Shown here in pieces: positions 32,158 through 41,359 of a DNA stretch of 42,999 nucleotides (position 1 is its first letter; every line of letters starts with the position of its first letter). Below the pieces are notes generated by a model that was not told the DNA's origin, did no database searches, and saw only the letters and a list, made by a program, of their open reading frames with translations. Source of the stretch: an uncultured Collinsella sp. (GTDB taxonomy: Bacteria; Actinomycetota; Coriobacteriia; Coriobacteriales; Coriobacteriaceae); assembly GCA_900545615.1 (NCBI GenBank), contig UQZM01000012.1, positions 1 to 42,999 on the forward strand, given 5' to 3'. Made by a program: the position numbers and the translations under genes.

Positions 32158-32337
32158 ATGTTTGATGACGACGACCTGTTTGATCTGACGGATGAACCGT
32201 TTGAGTGGGACTTGCTGCTCGATGACGATGAGCTGGAGCAGGATCGAGAAAAGCGGAAGGATAAGAACGCACGGGACGACGTATCGAAGAAGAATGACAA
32301 ACGCCGCCGTGGACTGTTTGGCGGGCTCTTTGGGTAA
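32158..32337 (+). CDS. Small two-faced (acidic then basic) hypothetical protein
   Basis: A 59-residue protein after GGGAGG, not a family I recognise. The first half is rich in Asp/Glu and aromatic residues (MFDDDDLFDLTDEPFEWD). The second half is rich in Lys/Arg (KRKDKNARDD, KKNDKRRR) and ends GLFGGLFG. The spacing to the HIRAN gene suggests one operon. The charge split suggests a disordered adaptor that binds a partner with its basic face. Confidence 0.6.
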   Translation: MFDDDDLFDLTDEPFEWDLLLDDDELEQDREKRKDKNARDDVSKKNDKRRRGLFGGLFG

Positions 32338-32403
32338 CCGCTGCGCCAAAGCGTCTGTATACTAGGCACGTGTTAGACGCGTTGCGAAATGAGGACACAG
32401 ACG

Positions 32404-32949
32404 ATGATGTGGTTTACCGCCGACCTGCACCTGGGCGATACGAATATCCTGCACGATATGGATCGGCCGTTCGCCTCGGTCGAGGAGATGAACCGCAAGG
32501 TTATTGACGCCATTAACGAGTGCGTTGCTGCGGACGACCGCCTCTATATCCTGGGAGACTTTACGTATCGCTTGCCCATGGCGGAGGCCGTGCTCCTGCG
32601 CGAGCGCATTGCCTGTCAGAACGTGACGCTCATCCGCGGTAACCATGACGGCGATTGGGAAGATCCGGACGCACCGCACATTTGGGATGACGTGCGCGAT
32701 TACCTGGAAATTGCCCCCGGCTATGCCAAGGGACATCGCCTGGTTTTGAGCCATTACCCCATGCTCAGTTGGAACGGCAAAGCGCGTGGCGCCATTATGC
32801 TGCACGGACATATCCACAGCAGGGGAGACCGCACCAACACGCGCAACCGTGATCGCGAACGCCCCATCTACCGCTACGATGTGGGCCTCGACGCCAATGG
32901 CTACAAGCCCGTAAACCGAGACCAGATCTTGAGCTTCTTTGGACTGTAG
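32404..32949 (+). CDS. Calcineurin-like metallophosphoesterase
   Basis: A 181-residue phosphoesterase with every metal motif: TADLHLG, LGDFTY, RGNHDGD, SHYPM and HGHIHS. The start at 32404 follows GAGGA; ATG at 32389 is the alternative. The small single-domain type is similar to phage and bacterial YfcE/lambda-phosphatase relatives. The substrate is unknown. The last part (YRYDVGLDANGYKPVN) is typical of this subgroup. A palindromic repeat immediately downstream may end its transcript. Confidence 0.88.
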   Translation: MMWFTADLHLGDTNILHDMDRPFASVEEMNRKVIDAINECVAADDRLYILGDFTYRLPMAEAVLLRERIACQNVTLIRGNHDGDWEDPDAPHIWDDVRDYLEIAPGYAKGHRLVLSHYPMLSWNGKARGAIMLHGHIHSRGDRTNTRNRDRERPIYRYDVGLDANGYKPVNRDQILSFFGL

Positions 32950-32954
32950 CTTTC

Positions 32955-32993
32955 AAACCACCATAAAGGGGACAGGCACCTTTGTGGTGGTTT
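32955..32993 (+). repeat. Palindromic repeat, copy 1 (upstream of the ChbG-like gene)
   Basis: AAACCACCA (32955-32963) pairs with TGGTGGTTT (32985-32993) around a core holding AAAGGGGACAGGCACCTTTG. The following T run makes it a plausible terminator of the metallophosphoesterase gene. An inverted, nearly identical copy is at 33785-33822. Confidence 0.85.
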
Positions 32994-33013
32994 TTCCATA
33001 GATTGGAGTCGTT

Positions 33014-33778
33014 ATGAAACAACTGCTTATTCGTGCCGACGATCTCGGCTATTCGTATGCCGTTGACTTAGGGATCGCCCGCAGCGTCGATGAGGGCCTG
33101 GTGTGCTCGGTGGGACTCATGCCAAATATGCCCGAGGCCGAGCATGGCTGGTCGCTCGTGGCCGATGCCGGCATTGCGGTGGGCCAGCATACCAACGTGT
33201 GCCTGGGCAAGCCGTGTGCCGACCCGGCGCTCATTCCGAACATGCTCGATGAAAACGACGAGTTCCATAGCAGCCGTACCTTCCGCGAGCACTTTAAGCG
33301 TGGCGAGGAACTGATTGACTTCGACGAAGCCTGCATTGAAATTCGTGCGCAGCACGACCGCTTTGTCGAGATCGTGGGTCGCGAGCCCGATTACTTTGAG
33401 GCCCATGCTGTTATGAGTAAAAACCTCAATCGAGCGATCTCGGCGGTGGCGCAGGAGCTGGGCCTTAAGGAGCAAAAGGCGAGCTTCGACCCCACGGCCG
33501 TGGTGCACTGCGGGCACACCGATCTGCGCATGGTGATGCATTCGATGGAGCCGGGCTACGAGCCCAAGGACTCGATCATGCAGACGGTCCGCGAGATGGC
33601 CGACGGTGAGACGGTCGTCTTCGTATGCCATCCGGGCTATCTCGATCGTTTTATCCTCGAGAGCAGCTCGCTTACGACCGATCGCACCAAGGAAGTCGAT
33701 GCGCTGATCGACCCCGAGCTGCGGGCGTGGCTTGAGACTCAGGACGACCTGCGCCTCATCGACTACCGCGATCTGTAA
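33014..33778 (+). CDS. ChbG/HpnK-family carbohydrate deacetylase
   Basis: A 254-residue YdjC-fold deacetylase. The metal/active-site residues are the Asp pair in IRADDLGYS (about 8-9), VGQHTNVCLG (His) and FEAHAVMSKN (His), all family hallmarks; CHPGYLD is also present. Relatives remove acetyl groups from chito-oligosaccharides or related sugars. No chitin-uptake genes are near, so the substrate is open. The gene is bracketed by inverted copies of a palindromic repeat, which hints that it was moved as a unit. Confidence 0.85.
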   Translation: MKQLLIRADDLGYSYAVDLGIARSVDEGLVCSVGLMPNMPEAEHGWSLVADAGIAVGQHTNVCLGKPCADPALIPNMLDENDEFHSSRTFREHFKRGEELIDFDEACIEIRAQHDRFVEIVGREPDYFEAHAVMSKNLNRAISAVAQELGLKEQKASFDPTAVVHCGHTDLRMVMHSMEPGYEPKDSIMQTVREMADGETVVFVCHPGYLDRFILESSSLTTDRTKEVDALIDPELRAWLETQDDLRLIDYRDL

Positions 33779-33784
33779 GGACCC

Positions 33785-33822
33785 AAACCACCACAAAGGT
33801 GCCTGTCCCCTTCGTGGTGGTT
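33785..33822 (-). repeat. Palindromic repeat, copy 2 (inverted)
   Basis: Read on the minus strand this matches copy 1 at 32955-32993 with about three differences, including the core AAGGGGACAGGCACCTTTG. It begins six bases after the ChbG-like stop codon and can form the same hairpin. Confidence 0.85.
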
Positions 33823-33917
33823 CTGGCGCCGTTGCCATTCTGGCGGCGGCGCCTTTTTTGTCCGCATGGCGCGGTAGAGTGTAGGCGGTTGAAATTTGCG
33901 TCCATCGAGGAGCTGCT

Positions 33918-35675
33918 ATGAACGAGATCAAGTGCCCACATTGCGGCGAAGTCTTTAAGGTCGATGCATCCGGCTATGCGGACATCGTCAAACAGGTGCG
34001 TGATGCCGAGTTCTCGCGCGATCTGGATGAGCGCGTGAAGGCCGTCCAGCGCGAGGGCGAGCAGGCGCTGGAGCTTGAGCGCTCTCGTTCGACGGCCGCC
34101 TTGCAGGAGGTGGAATCTCAGCGCAGTGCTCAGCTTGCCGAGCAGAAAAACGCCGCGGCTCAAGAGCTGGCGCAGGAAGTTGCCAAGCGCGACGCCGAGC
34201 TTGCCGAGCTGCGTGCCAAGCTCGAGGGCGCTGCCGCAGAACGCGAGAGCGCAAGCCAGCGTGCGGCTGTTGAGGCTCGTGCCGATGCCCAAAAGGAGAA
34301 CGCCGAGCTTCAGCGCGAGATCGACGCTCTGAAGGCGGAGCTCAATCACAAGGCTGACGAAGCTAAAATCGCCGAGGCGGCGGTTCGTAATGCAACCCAA
34401 CATGACCTCGCCGTGCGCGATGCTCAGATTGCAGAATTGCAGGCCAAGATTGCTGCGGCAGATAAGGCTCAAGAAATGGCACTCGCAACTGCTGCGGCCG
34501 AGGCACAGCGTAAACTTGACGCTGCTCACAACGAAGCGGATCGCAGGCTTTCCGATTACCAGACAGAAGTGCGTGAGAAGTTCTCGAACGCTAAGGTGCA
34601 GTCCGAGCGTGAAGCCGAGGGCCTGCGTGCCCAGCTGCGCGAGCAGGAACTGGCTGCCAAAATGGAGCTCTCGGAGGCGGTCGCCGCGGCGGAGCGCGAG
34701 CGCGATGAGGCGCGCGCGAAGCTCACGAGTGAGCTGGCGGTGCGTGATTCTCGCGAGGAGCAGGCCAAGGCGGCTCACGAGCTCGAGCTTGCGCAGGCCA
34801 AGCGTGCGAGTGATGAACTGATCCGCTACAAGGACGAAGAGATCGAGCGCCTGAAGGACATGAAGGTACGCCTGTCTACCAAGATGGTGGGCGAGTCGCT
34901 CGAGCAGCACTGCGAGACTGAGTTCAATCGCTTGCGCATGACGGCGTTTCCCAACGCGTATTTTGAGAAAGACAACGATGCGTCTGAGGGTACCAAGGGC
35001 GATTTCATCTTCCGCGAGTGCGACGCGAGCGGCAACGAGATCATCTCGATCATGTTCGAGATGAAAAACGAGAACGACGAGACCGCGACCAAGCACAAGA
35101 ACGAGGACTTCTTTAAGAAGCTCGACCACGATCGCCGCCAGAAAGGCTGCGAGTACGCGGTGCTCTGCACCCTGCTCGAGCCCGAGAGTGAGCTCTATAA
35201 CGCGGGCATCGTGGACGTGAGCTATCGCTACGAGAAGATGTACGTGATCCGCCCGCAGTTCTTCATTCCCATGATCACGCTGCTGCGCAATGCTGCTATG
35301 GGCTCGCTGCGTTACAAGCAGGAGCTGGCGGAGTACAAACAGCAGAATATCGACGTTACGAACTTCGAAGCCAAGATGGAAAAGTTCAAGGACGGCTTCT
35401 CGCGCAACTACAACTTGGCGAGCAAGCAGTTCGAGTCGGCGATCAAGGAGATTGATGCCGCCATTAAGCAACTCGAGAAGACCAAGGACGACCTTCGTCG
35501 CAGTACCGAGAACCTGCGTCTGGCCCACAACAAGGCGGACGAGCTTACGATCCGCAAGCTCACCTGGGGCAACAAGACCATGAAGGCGGCCTTCGACGAG
35601 GCGCGCGAGACGGCAGCGGATGCGGGCGATGAGCCTGCCGAGGCTGATGCCTATGAGGTCGAGGATGCCGAGTAG
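33918..35675 (+). CDS. DUF2130 coiled-coil protein
   Basis: A 585-residue protein. A short zinc-ribbon-like start (KCPHCGEVFKVD, residues 5-16) leads to about 270 residues of Ala/Glu/Arg-rich coiled coil. The DUF2130 domain follows (about 300-520; MVGESLEQHCETEFNRLRM, KGDFIFRE, FEMKNENDET, KGCEYAVLCTLLE). The DUF2130 core resembles a restriction-endonuclease-like fold (E...D-F...E-K pattern), so nucleic-acid processing is possible but unproven. The C-terminus is acidic. GAGGAGC precedes the start. Confidence 0.88.
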   Translation: MNEIKCPHCGEVFKVDASGYADIVKQVRDAEFSRDLDERVKAVQREGEQALELERSRSTAALQEVESQRSAQLAEQKNAAAQELAQEVAKRDAELAELRAKLEGAAAERESASQRAAVEARADAQKENAELQREIDALKAELNHKADEAKIAEAAVRNATQHDLAVRDAQIAELQAKIAAADKAQEMALATAAAEAQRKLDAAHNEADRRLSDYQTEVREKFSNAKVQSEREAEGLRAQLREQELAAKMELSEAVAAAERERDEARAKLTSELAVRDSREEQAKAAHELELAQAKRASDELIRYKDEEIERLKDMKVRLSTKMVGESLEQHCETEFNRLRMTAFPNAYFEKDNDASEGTKGDFIFRECDASGNEIISIMFEMKNENDETATKHKNEDFFKKLDHDRRQKGCEYAVLCTLLEPESELYNAGIVDVSYRYEKMYVIRPQFFIPMITLLRNAAMGSLRYKQELAEYKQQNIDVTNFEAKMEKFKDGFSRNYNLASKQFESAIKEIDAAIKQLEKTKDDLRRSTENLRLAHNKADELTIRKLTWGNKTMKAAFDEARETAADAGDEPAEADAYEVEDAE

Positions 35676-35695
35676 GAGATAGCATATAGTGCAAA

Positions 35696-35733
35696 AAGCG
35701 GGGCCGCTGGCGATGTTGCCAGCGGCCCCGCTT
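35696..35733. terminator. Shared terminator, DUF2130 gene and helicase
   Basis: AAGCGGGGCCGCTGGC (35696-35711) and its exact complement (35718-35733) form a 16-bp stem between convergent genes. The T run (TTTTT) is on the minus side, so it fits best as the helicase terminator. Confidence 0.93.
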
Positions 35734-35753
35734 CGTTTGCCTGGCTGATTTGG

Positions 35754-38435
35754 CTAGTCTTCGAACAGGTCCTCGATAAAGCCGACGCGGTAGTTCTTGA
35801 AGATGACCTCGCCGCCGTCTTGCGTGGCGTCCAGGTCGACATCGCCCATGATGCCAAAGTCGTGGTCGCCATCCTCGTCGGCAAAAATCTGGTGCACGTG
35901 CCACACGTGATCGGTCTTCTCGTCGCTCTCGTCGATGGTAAACATTGCCGAGCTGCGGGCGTCGCCGTCGGTGAGAATCTCCTCGTGCTGCTCGTGATAG
36001 GCCTCGAGCGTCTTTTGCCAACGAACCTCGCTCATGCCCCAGTCCTCGTCGAGCTCGCCCAGGTCGCGGACGTGTCCGCGGGCCGCAAGGGTCACGCGGC
36101 GGAAGAGCGCGTTGCGCACCAGCAGCGTGCAGCCACGGCGGTCTGCCACGACTTCGTCGATGCCCTGCGGCGGTGCGGCGTCGAGGGCGGCCGGGTTGCC
36201 GGCGTTCTCCCACTCGTCCACCAGGCTCGAGTCGACCGAGCGCACCACAAAGCCCAGCCACGAGATGATGTCGCGCAGACGCTCGTCGCGCTTCTCAATG
36301 GGCACGGTGCGATCGAGGGAACGGTAGGCCTCGGCCAGGTAGCGCAGCAGGATGCCCTCGGAGCGGGCGATGCCGAGTTTTTGGATATAGCCCTTAAAGT
36401 CGCTCGCGCTCTCCAGCATGTCGCGCAGGACGCTCTTGGGCGAGAGCTGGTAGTCGTTGGCCCAGGGCACTTCTTGGCAGTACTTATCAAAGGCGGCGTC
36501 GAGCAGGTCCTCGAGCGGCTTTTCGTACGTGACGTCTTGGATACGCTCCAAGCGCTCCTCGTACTCGACGCCGTCGGCCTTCATCTCGGCCATGGCCCGG
36601 TCGCGCGCGGCTCGTTCCTGTGCGCGCATCACCTGTTTGGGGTCCTCGAGCGTCGCCTCGACCATCGAGATGAGGTCAATGGTGTAGGTCTCGCTCTCGG
36701 GGTCGAGCAGTTCCAATGCGGCAAGCAAAAACGGTGAGAGCGGCTGGTCGAGCGCAAAGTCCTCGGGCAGGTCGACTGTCAGCGCATAGTCGATGTCGGG
36801 CGCGGCGTCGGCCGGGGCGTCGGGTGCGGGCGGCACCTCGGTGCGCACGACGACGCCGGAGTCGATGAGCGTGGCGAAGATCTCGTCGGCACGAACCTCG
36901 AGCTTCGCCTTTTCCTCGGGCGTTTGCAGGCTTGTCTCGATGAGGTCGTGCACGCGGGCGCGAGCGTCGCCGCCCTGCTCGACCACGCTGATCACCATGG
37001 AGTGCGTGATACGCAGGCGCGGTTTGAGCGTCTCGGGCTGTGTCTCAATCAGGCGCTCAAAGGTCTGCTTGCTCCAGGTGACAAAGCCCTCGGGGGCCTT
37101 CTTCTTTTTAATCTTGCGGAGCTTTTTGGGGTCGTCGCCCGCCTTGGCCATGAGTTTGGCGTTCTCGATTTCGTGCTCTGGGGCCTCGGCGATGACCATG
37201 CCCTCGGTGTCAAAGCCCGAGCGACCGGCGCGGCCGGCGATCTGATGGAACTCACGGGCGCGCAGACGACGCATCTTGTAGCCGTCGAACTTGGTAAGCG
37301 CGGTGAGGACCACGGTGTGGATGGGCACGTTGATGCCGACACCGAGCGTGTCGGTGCCGCAGATGACGGGCAGCAGACCCTGCTGTGCCAGACGCTCGAC
37401 CAGCAAGCGATAGCGCGGCAGCATGCCGGCGTGGTGCACGCCGACGCCGCAGCCGAGCAGGCGCTTGAGGATCTTGCCGAAGGCCGTTGAGAAACTCGTG
37501 CCCTTGGCCGCTTCCTTAATAGCCTCGCGCTGCTCCTTGCTGGCGATGCCAAAGTTGGCGAGGGATTGCGCCGTGGCAAGCGTGGCGTCCTGGCTAAAGT
37601 GCACGATGTAGAGCGGAGCCTCGCCGCGGCGCATCGCGAGCTCAACGGTGCCCTCGAGCGAGGTTGTCACGTAGTCGTAGCTCAGCGGCACGGGACGCGG
37701 GGCGTCGACGACGAGGTCGCAGGTGGTGCCGGTGTGCTCCTCGAGCGAGGCGGCGATCGCGGTGACGTCGCCGAGCGTGGCACTCATGAGCATAAACTGC
37801 GTATGCGGCAGGGTGAGCAGCGGTACCTGCCAGGCCCAGCCACGGTCGGGGTCGGCAAAGTAGTGGAACTCGTCCATGGCGACGCAGCCCACGTCGGCAT
37901 CCTCGCCCTCGCGCAGTGCGTCGTTGGCAAGGATCTCGGCCGTGCAGCAGATGACGGGCGCCTTGGTGTTGATATGCGTGTCACCGGTGATCATGCCAAC
38001 GTTATCGCGGCCGAGCACATGCACCAGGTCGAAAAACTTTTCGCTGACCAGGGCCTTGATGGGGGCCGTGTAGTAGCAGCGCTTACCCTGCGCCATGCCC
38101 ATAAAGAGCATGCCCAGCGCGACAAGCGACTTGCCCGATCCGGTCGGCGTGCCCAAAATGACGTGATCGCCGGCGGCCAGGTCCATGAGGGCCTCTTCTT
38201 GGTGGCCCCACAGCTCGATGCCGCGGTCGCTCGTCCATTCAAAGAAGCGCTCGAAGGCCTGGTCGGGCGTGAGCCATGGTTCGGGCTCGCTGCCGTCCTC
38301 AGGCTCCCACCAGGTGGGGGAGAGCGCGCCGAGCGAGCCGAACTCGGCCTCGGTTCCAGTGCCGCCCGAGAACGAGCTGGCGGCGCTGGCGCCGGAAACG
38401 GTGCTGGCGGCGGTATCTGTCGTGGTCTGTGCCAT
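35754..38435 (-). CDS. Ski2-like DEAD/DEAH-box helicase with DUF3516 C-terminus
   Basis: An 893-residue superfamily 2 helicase. Walker A is GTPTGSGKS (95-103), the DEAD-like box is DEFH (188-191), motif III is LMSATLGD, and the motif VI region is QIAGRAGRSGFDTEG. An Ala/Ser/Gly-rich unstructured N-terminus (1-40) comes first. The C-terminal half (about 480-893) matches the actinobacterial DUF3516 arrangement. It probably remodels RNA; the exact role is unknown. It is downstream of trmB on the same strand (108-base gap), suggesting an RNA-metabolism cluster. Confidence 0.9.
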   Translation of the reverse strand: MAQTTTDTAASTVSGASAASSFSGGTGTEAEFGSLGALSPTWWEPEDGSEPEPWLTPDQAFERFFEWTSDRGIELWGHQEEALMDLAAGDHVILGTPTGSGKSLVALGMLFMGMAQGKRCYYTAPIKALVSEKFFDLVHVLGRDNVGMITGDTHINTKAPVICCTAEILANDALREGEDADVGCVAMDEFHYFADPDRGWAWQVPLLTLPHTQFMLMSATLGDVTAIAASLEEHTGTTCDLVVDAPRPVPLSYDYVTTSLEGTVELAMRRGEAPLYIVHFSQDATLATAQSLANFGIASKEQREAIKEAAKGTSFSTAFGKILKRLLGCGVGVHHAGMLPRYRLLVERLAQQGLLPVICGTDTLGVGINVPIHTVVLTALTKFDGYKMRRLRAREFHQIAGRAGRSGFDTEGMVIAEAPEHEIENAKLMAKAGDDPKKLRKIKKKKAPEGFVTWSKQTFERLIETQPETLKPRLRITHSMVISVVEQGGDARARVHDLIETSLQTPEEKAKLEVRADEIFATLIDSGVVVRTEVPPAPDAPADAAPDIDYALTVDLPEDFALDQPLSPFLLAALELLDPESETYTIDLISMVEATLEDPKQVMRAQERAARDRAMAEMKADGVEYEERLERIQDVTYEKPLEDLLDAAFDKYCQEVPWANDYQLSPKSVLRDMLESASDFKGYIQKLGIARSEGILLRYLAEAYRSLDRTVPIEKRDERLRDIISWLGFVVRSVDSSLVDEWENAGNPAALDAAPPQGIDEVVADRRGCTLLVRNALFRRVTLAARGHVRDLGELDEDWGMSEVRWQKTLEAYHEQHEEILTDGDARSSAMFTIDESDEKTDHVWHVHQIFADEDGDHDFGIMGDVDLDATQDGGEVIFKNYRVGFIEDLFED

Positions 38436-38543
38436 GTGCTTGCTTTCTCTCGCGTTTGTCCGCCATCCATTATGGCGTAGCGATGGCGCGGGGCGCCAGC
38501 ACGCGAGAAAATGCAGGAAATGGGCGTGTGATGCTAGCTGCCG

Positions 38544-39383
38544 CTAGTGGTCTTGCGGCAGGCGCTTCTTGCCTTTGCGGGCGCGGTTCTTAAAGTTCTC
38601 GACGGCTTCTTCCATGCCGAGGGGCACGTAGGTGAGCTCATCGAGATCGTCGGGCAGATAGCAGGCGAGGCTCTGCTCCTGCGCCCGGCCTGCCGCGAGC
38701 TGCTCTTCGGTGGGCTCCGCACCGGGTGTGGCGCAGATGCCATAGACGACAGCGCCCATCTCGCGCGTTCGGCACTCGTATTCGGTCTCGGGATGCTCGG
38801 GATGGTCGCGGCGGACGTCGTCACTTACCCAAAGCGTGTCGTAGCCGGCCGCGGCAAACTGGCCCAGGGCGTAGTCGCGCAGCGGTTTACTGTCGGTGCG
38901 CAGTGCGACGGTGGCGCCGGCAGCAAAGAGCGGACGGTAGAGCATCAGATGGTCGACATGGACAAGTCGCTTTTTGGCGTACTTGGCCTTGGGCTGCGGC
39001 GTCGGAAAGTTGATGGTGATGGCATCGAGCTCGCCTGCGGCGAACAGCTGCGGCAGCGATGCGGCGCCTCGGGGCAGCACGAGCGCGTTGGGCAGTTCCT
39101 GCTCGCAGATCTTCTGAGCGGCATAGGCGATGCAGATGGGCTCCTGGTCCATACCGATAAAGAGGGTATCGGGCTCACGGCGAGCGCGCTCAACCAGGTA
39201 AGTTCCTTTGCCGCAGCCTAGGTCGAGATGAAGGCGGCCGAAGGGCTTGCCGCCAGCCGGCGTGCATGCCTCACGCCAGTGTCCGGCATAGTTCTCGGGG
39301 CTCGTCTCGATGGCGCCGGCGTAGCGCTCCAGGCGCTCCTCGAGTACGAAGTTCTTAGGCGTGCGAACGTGGACGGCTCCCAT
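38544..39383 (-). CDS. trmB: tRNA (guanine-N7)-methyltransferase
   Basis: A 279-residue Rossmann methyltransferase that should make m7G46 in tRNAs. SAM binding is in LDLGCGKGTYLVERA. The substrate motif is INFPTPQPKAKYAKKRL, a variant of the TrmB D-PWPKxxHxKRR stretch. The TEYECRTREMGAVVYG end matches TrmB's TxYE...G pattern. It is longer than E. coli TrmB (239) because of a C-terminal basic extension (about 235-279). The FPTPQPKAKY variation may mark a related but distinct specificity. AAGGAG sets the start. Confidence 0.82.
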   Translation of the reverse strand: MGAVHVRTPKNFVLEERLERYAGAIETSPENYAGHWREACTPAGGKPFGRLHLDLGCGKGTYLVERARREPDTLFIGMDQEPICIAYAAQKICEQELPNALVLPRGAASLPQLFAAGELDAITINFPTPQPKAKYAKKRLVHVDHLMLYRPLFAAGATVALRTDSKPLRDYALGQFAAAGYDTLWVSDDVRRDHPEHPETEYECRTREMGAVVYGICATPGAEPTEEQLAAGRAQEQSLACYLPDDLDELTYVPLGMEEAVENFKNRARKGKKRLPQDH

Positions 39384-39501
39384 GAGGCTCCTTGGTCATA
39401 AGTATGGAACGCATGGCTGCACGTTCCGGCAATGGGTTGGAAGAGGGCGGGCGCAATGTGCCCGAAAGTTGCGGTGCGGCTCAGCGGCGAGTCGCTTGGT
39501 C

Positions 39502-40374
39502 CTACAGGCGCTTAAGAATTACATAGCGATTGAGCTCGCCGCTGCGACCATCGGCATGGAAGCGCTCAAGCTCGCGCACGGGGACCTCACCGCTCTTGTA
39601 GAACGTGCGAACGCCACGCACCAGGTCGGTGATCTGCTGATCGTCAAAGTGGTGGCAATAGCGGTAAGCATGGCGGTCATTTTGCCAGCCAATCAGGTGG
39701 TCACCGGCTTCAAACTGCGCGGAGTCGTAGCCCTCAAACGGCGGGGTGAGCTCGGCGCGGGCTTCGGCGCGAACGGCCTTGCGCGCCATGCGCTCGTCGT
39801 TCATAAACTCCCAAAAGCTAATGGCGATGATGCCGCCCGGGCGCGTCTGACGCACCAAGGCATCGAGCACGCGGACGCGATATTCGCACGATGGAACGTG
39901 GTGCATAAAGCCAAAGCACACCGAGATATCGGCGAGCGGGGCGTCGAAGAGCACGTCGGGGGTTTCGGCGGGATTGAGTTTCATGAGGGCGTCGAGCACG
40001 TCGAGCTCCTGGAAATGCAGGTTAGGGATGCGTAGGGCGTGGCCGCGCGCATCGATGGCCAGATCTTGGCATGAGTCAACGCCGTAGAACTCAAAAGGAC
40101 AGCTGGCGTCTGCCGAGGGGCTCATGCCGTCTACGCCTTTGGCGGCAAGCGTGCCGCCGGCGGCAAAGTTCTCGAAGCGCATATTGCCACAGGCAAGGTC
40201 GAAGACGCGGACGGGATGCTCGATTGTGGCCACATCGAGCTGCTCGAGCGCGATGTCCATAGTGCGCACCCAGCCGGGCCACGGAGCCTGGCGCGTATCG
40301 GAAAAGGAGGCGGAGTGCTCGCGATAGAACGTGTTGTTGAGCTGGATGAGCGCTGAGGCAAAATCGCGGTTCAC
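39502..40374 (-). CDS. Class I SAM-dependent methyltransferase
   Basis: A 290-residue methyltransferase. The start is GTG at 40374 because GGAGGGAG lies just upstream; the frame is open further but has no such site. SAM motif I is RVFDLACGNMRFENF, followed by FYGVDSCQDLAIDAR, DISVCFGFMHHVPS and TRPGGIIAISFWEF. The substrate is not recognisable; the domain resembles tRNA or small-molecule methyltransferases of the ubiE type. It is upstream of trmB on the same strand. A TTGACA -35 (minus strand, 40523-40518) lies in the upstream gap. Confidence 0.8.
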   Translation of the reverse strand: MNRDFASALIQLNNTFYREHSASFSDTRQAPWPGWVRTMDIALEQLDVATIEHPVRVFDLACGNMRFENFAAGGTLAAKGVDGMSPSADASCPFEFYGVDSCQDLAIDARGHALRIPNLHFQELDVLDALMKLNPAETPDVLFDAPLADISVCFGFMHHVPSCEYRVRVLDALVRQTRPGGIIAISFWEFMNDERMARKAVRAEARAELTPPFEGYDSAQFEAGDHLIGWQNDRHAYRYCHHFDDQQITDLVRGVRTFYKSGEVPVRELERFHADGRSGELNRYVILKRL

Positions 40375-40642
40375 GGCGCGGGACTCCCTCCGTTGGCGGT
40401 GCGGAATAATCAGTACGACCATACTACCGTTAACGCCGCAACGGGGACAACCAAGCTGCGGGTCATTGCTTTGTTTGGACACATTTCCGCAGCTCATATG
40501 CACCCGCAACCGCCGGTTGTCAAAAATCTCACTAGAATAGGTGGCATGATTTTGGCGGTGGCGGATAGATTTTTAACTGTGCAAGGCGCCTTAAGAACAA
40601 AAACGGTCCGGCGGCACGGCTGGCAAAAGCATAGGAGGAATC

Positions 40643-41359
40643 ATGAATGTAGAAACTGCGCAGCGGCTCGCCGACCTTCGCCGCAGTAAGGGCTTTAGCC
40701 AGGAAGGGCTGGCGCGAAAACTTGGGCTGTCGCGTCAAGCAGTCAGTAAATGGGAACGCGCGGAGAGCTCGCCCGATACCGAGAACTTGATCTCACTTGC
40801 CAAGCTCTATGGCGTGAGCCTGGACGAGCTGCTCAATCCGAGCGACGAGATCGAAGACGACATCGAGTTTGAAAACGAGGACCGCGCCCGTCAGCGTGAG
40901 GCCGAAGCGGCGGAACGTGCCCGCACCCACGAGGCAGCGGCGCGTGCGACTGAGGCGGCAACGCAGGCAAGCGATGCCGCGGCCAAGGCGGCGCAGGCGG
41001 CAAGCTGGAGCGCTCAGGCCGCTAATGCCGCAACGGCTCAGGTAACGGGCGGCGGTGCGGCCAATCCGACTCCGGTGAAGGGTCCGTTCCAGTCGTTCCC
41101 GTATTGGGCCGTGTGCTGGCTGCTGTTCTTTTTGCTGATGTTTCTGTTTGGTGCCGGCCCCTTTGCCGCGCTGATCTTCTTCACGATTCCCATCTATCGT
41201 TGGATGGCGCGTGCGCTCGATGGTGATTGGGCACGCGGGGATATTCAGGTTGGTCCGGCGCCGGTGACAGCTAGGGCTCAGAATGTTTCCGCTTCGGTTG
41301 ATACTGACGTGGCTACCACGACTACCGCCGAGCCGATTGACAATGAGGGTGATGAATGA
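40643..41359 (+). CDS. XRE-family regulator with membrane domain
   Basis: A 238-residue protein. An XRE helix-turn-helix (about 6-62, KGFSQEGLARKLGLSRQAVSKWE) leads to an Ala/Glu-rich helical linker (75-135). Two closely spaced membrane segments follow (about 153-170 and 172-188), then a polar tail. It is therefore a membrane-tethered DNA-binding protein. Its stop overlaps the start of the DUF4097 gene (ATGA), so the two are translationally coupled and probably work together in envelope sensing. AGGAGG precedes the start. Confidence 0.87.
   Translation: MNVETAQRLADLRRSKGFSQEGLARKLGLSRQAVSKWERAESSPDTENLISLAKLYGVSLDELLNPSDEIEDDIEFENEDRARQREAEAAERARTHEAAARATEAATQASDAAAKAAQAASWSAQAANAATAQVTGGGAANPTPVKGPFQSFPYWAVCWLLFFLLMFLFGAGPFAALIFFTIPIYRWMARALDGDWARGDIQVGPAPVTARAQNVSASVDTDVATTTTAEPIDNEGDE

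Noticed and set aside
33756..35528. 590-codon open frame opposite the DUF2130 gene
   Set aside because: It is Leu/Arg-rich antisense shadow of a coiled-coil gene and has no ribosome binding site or known motif.
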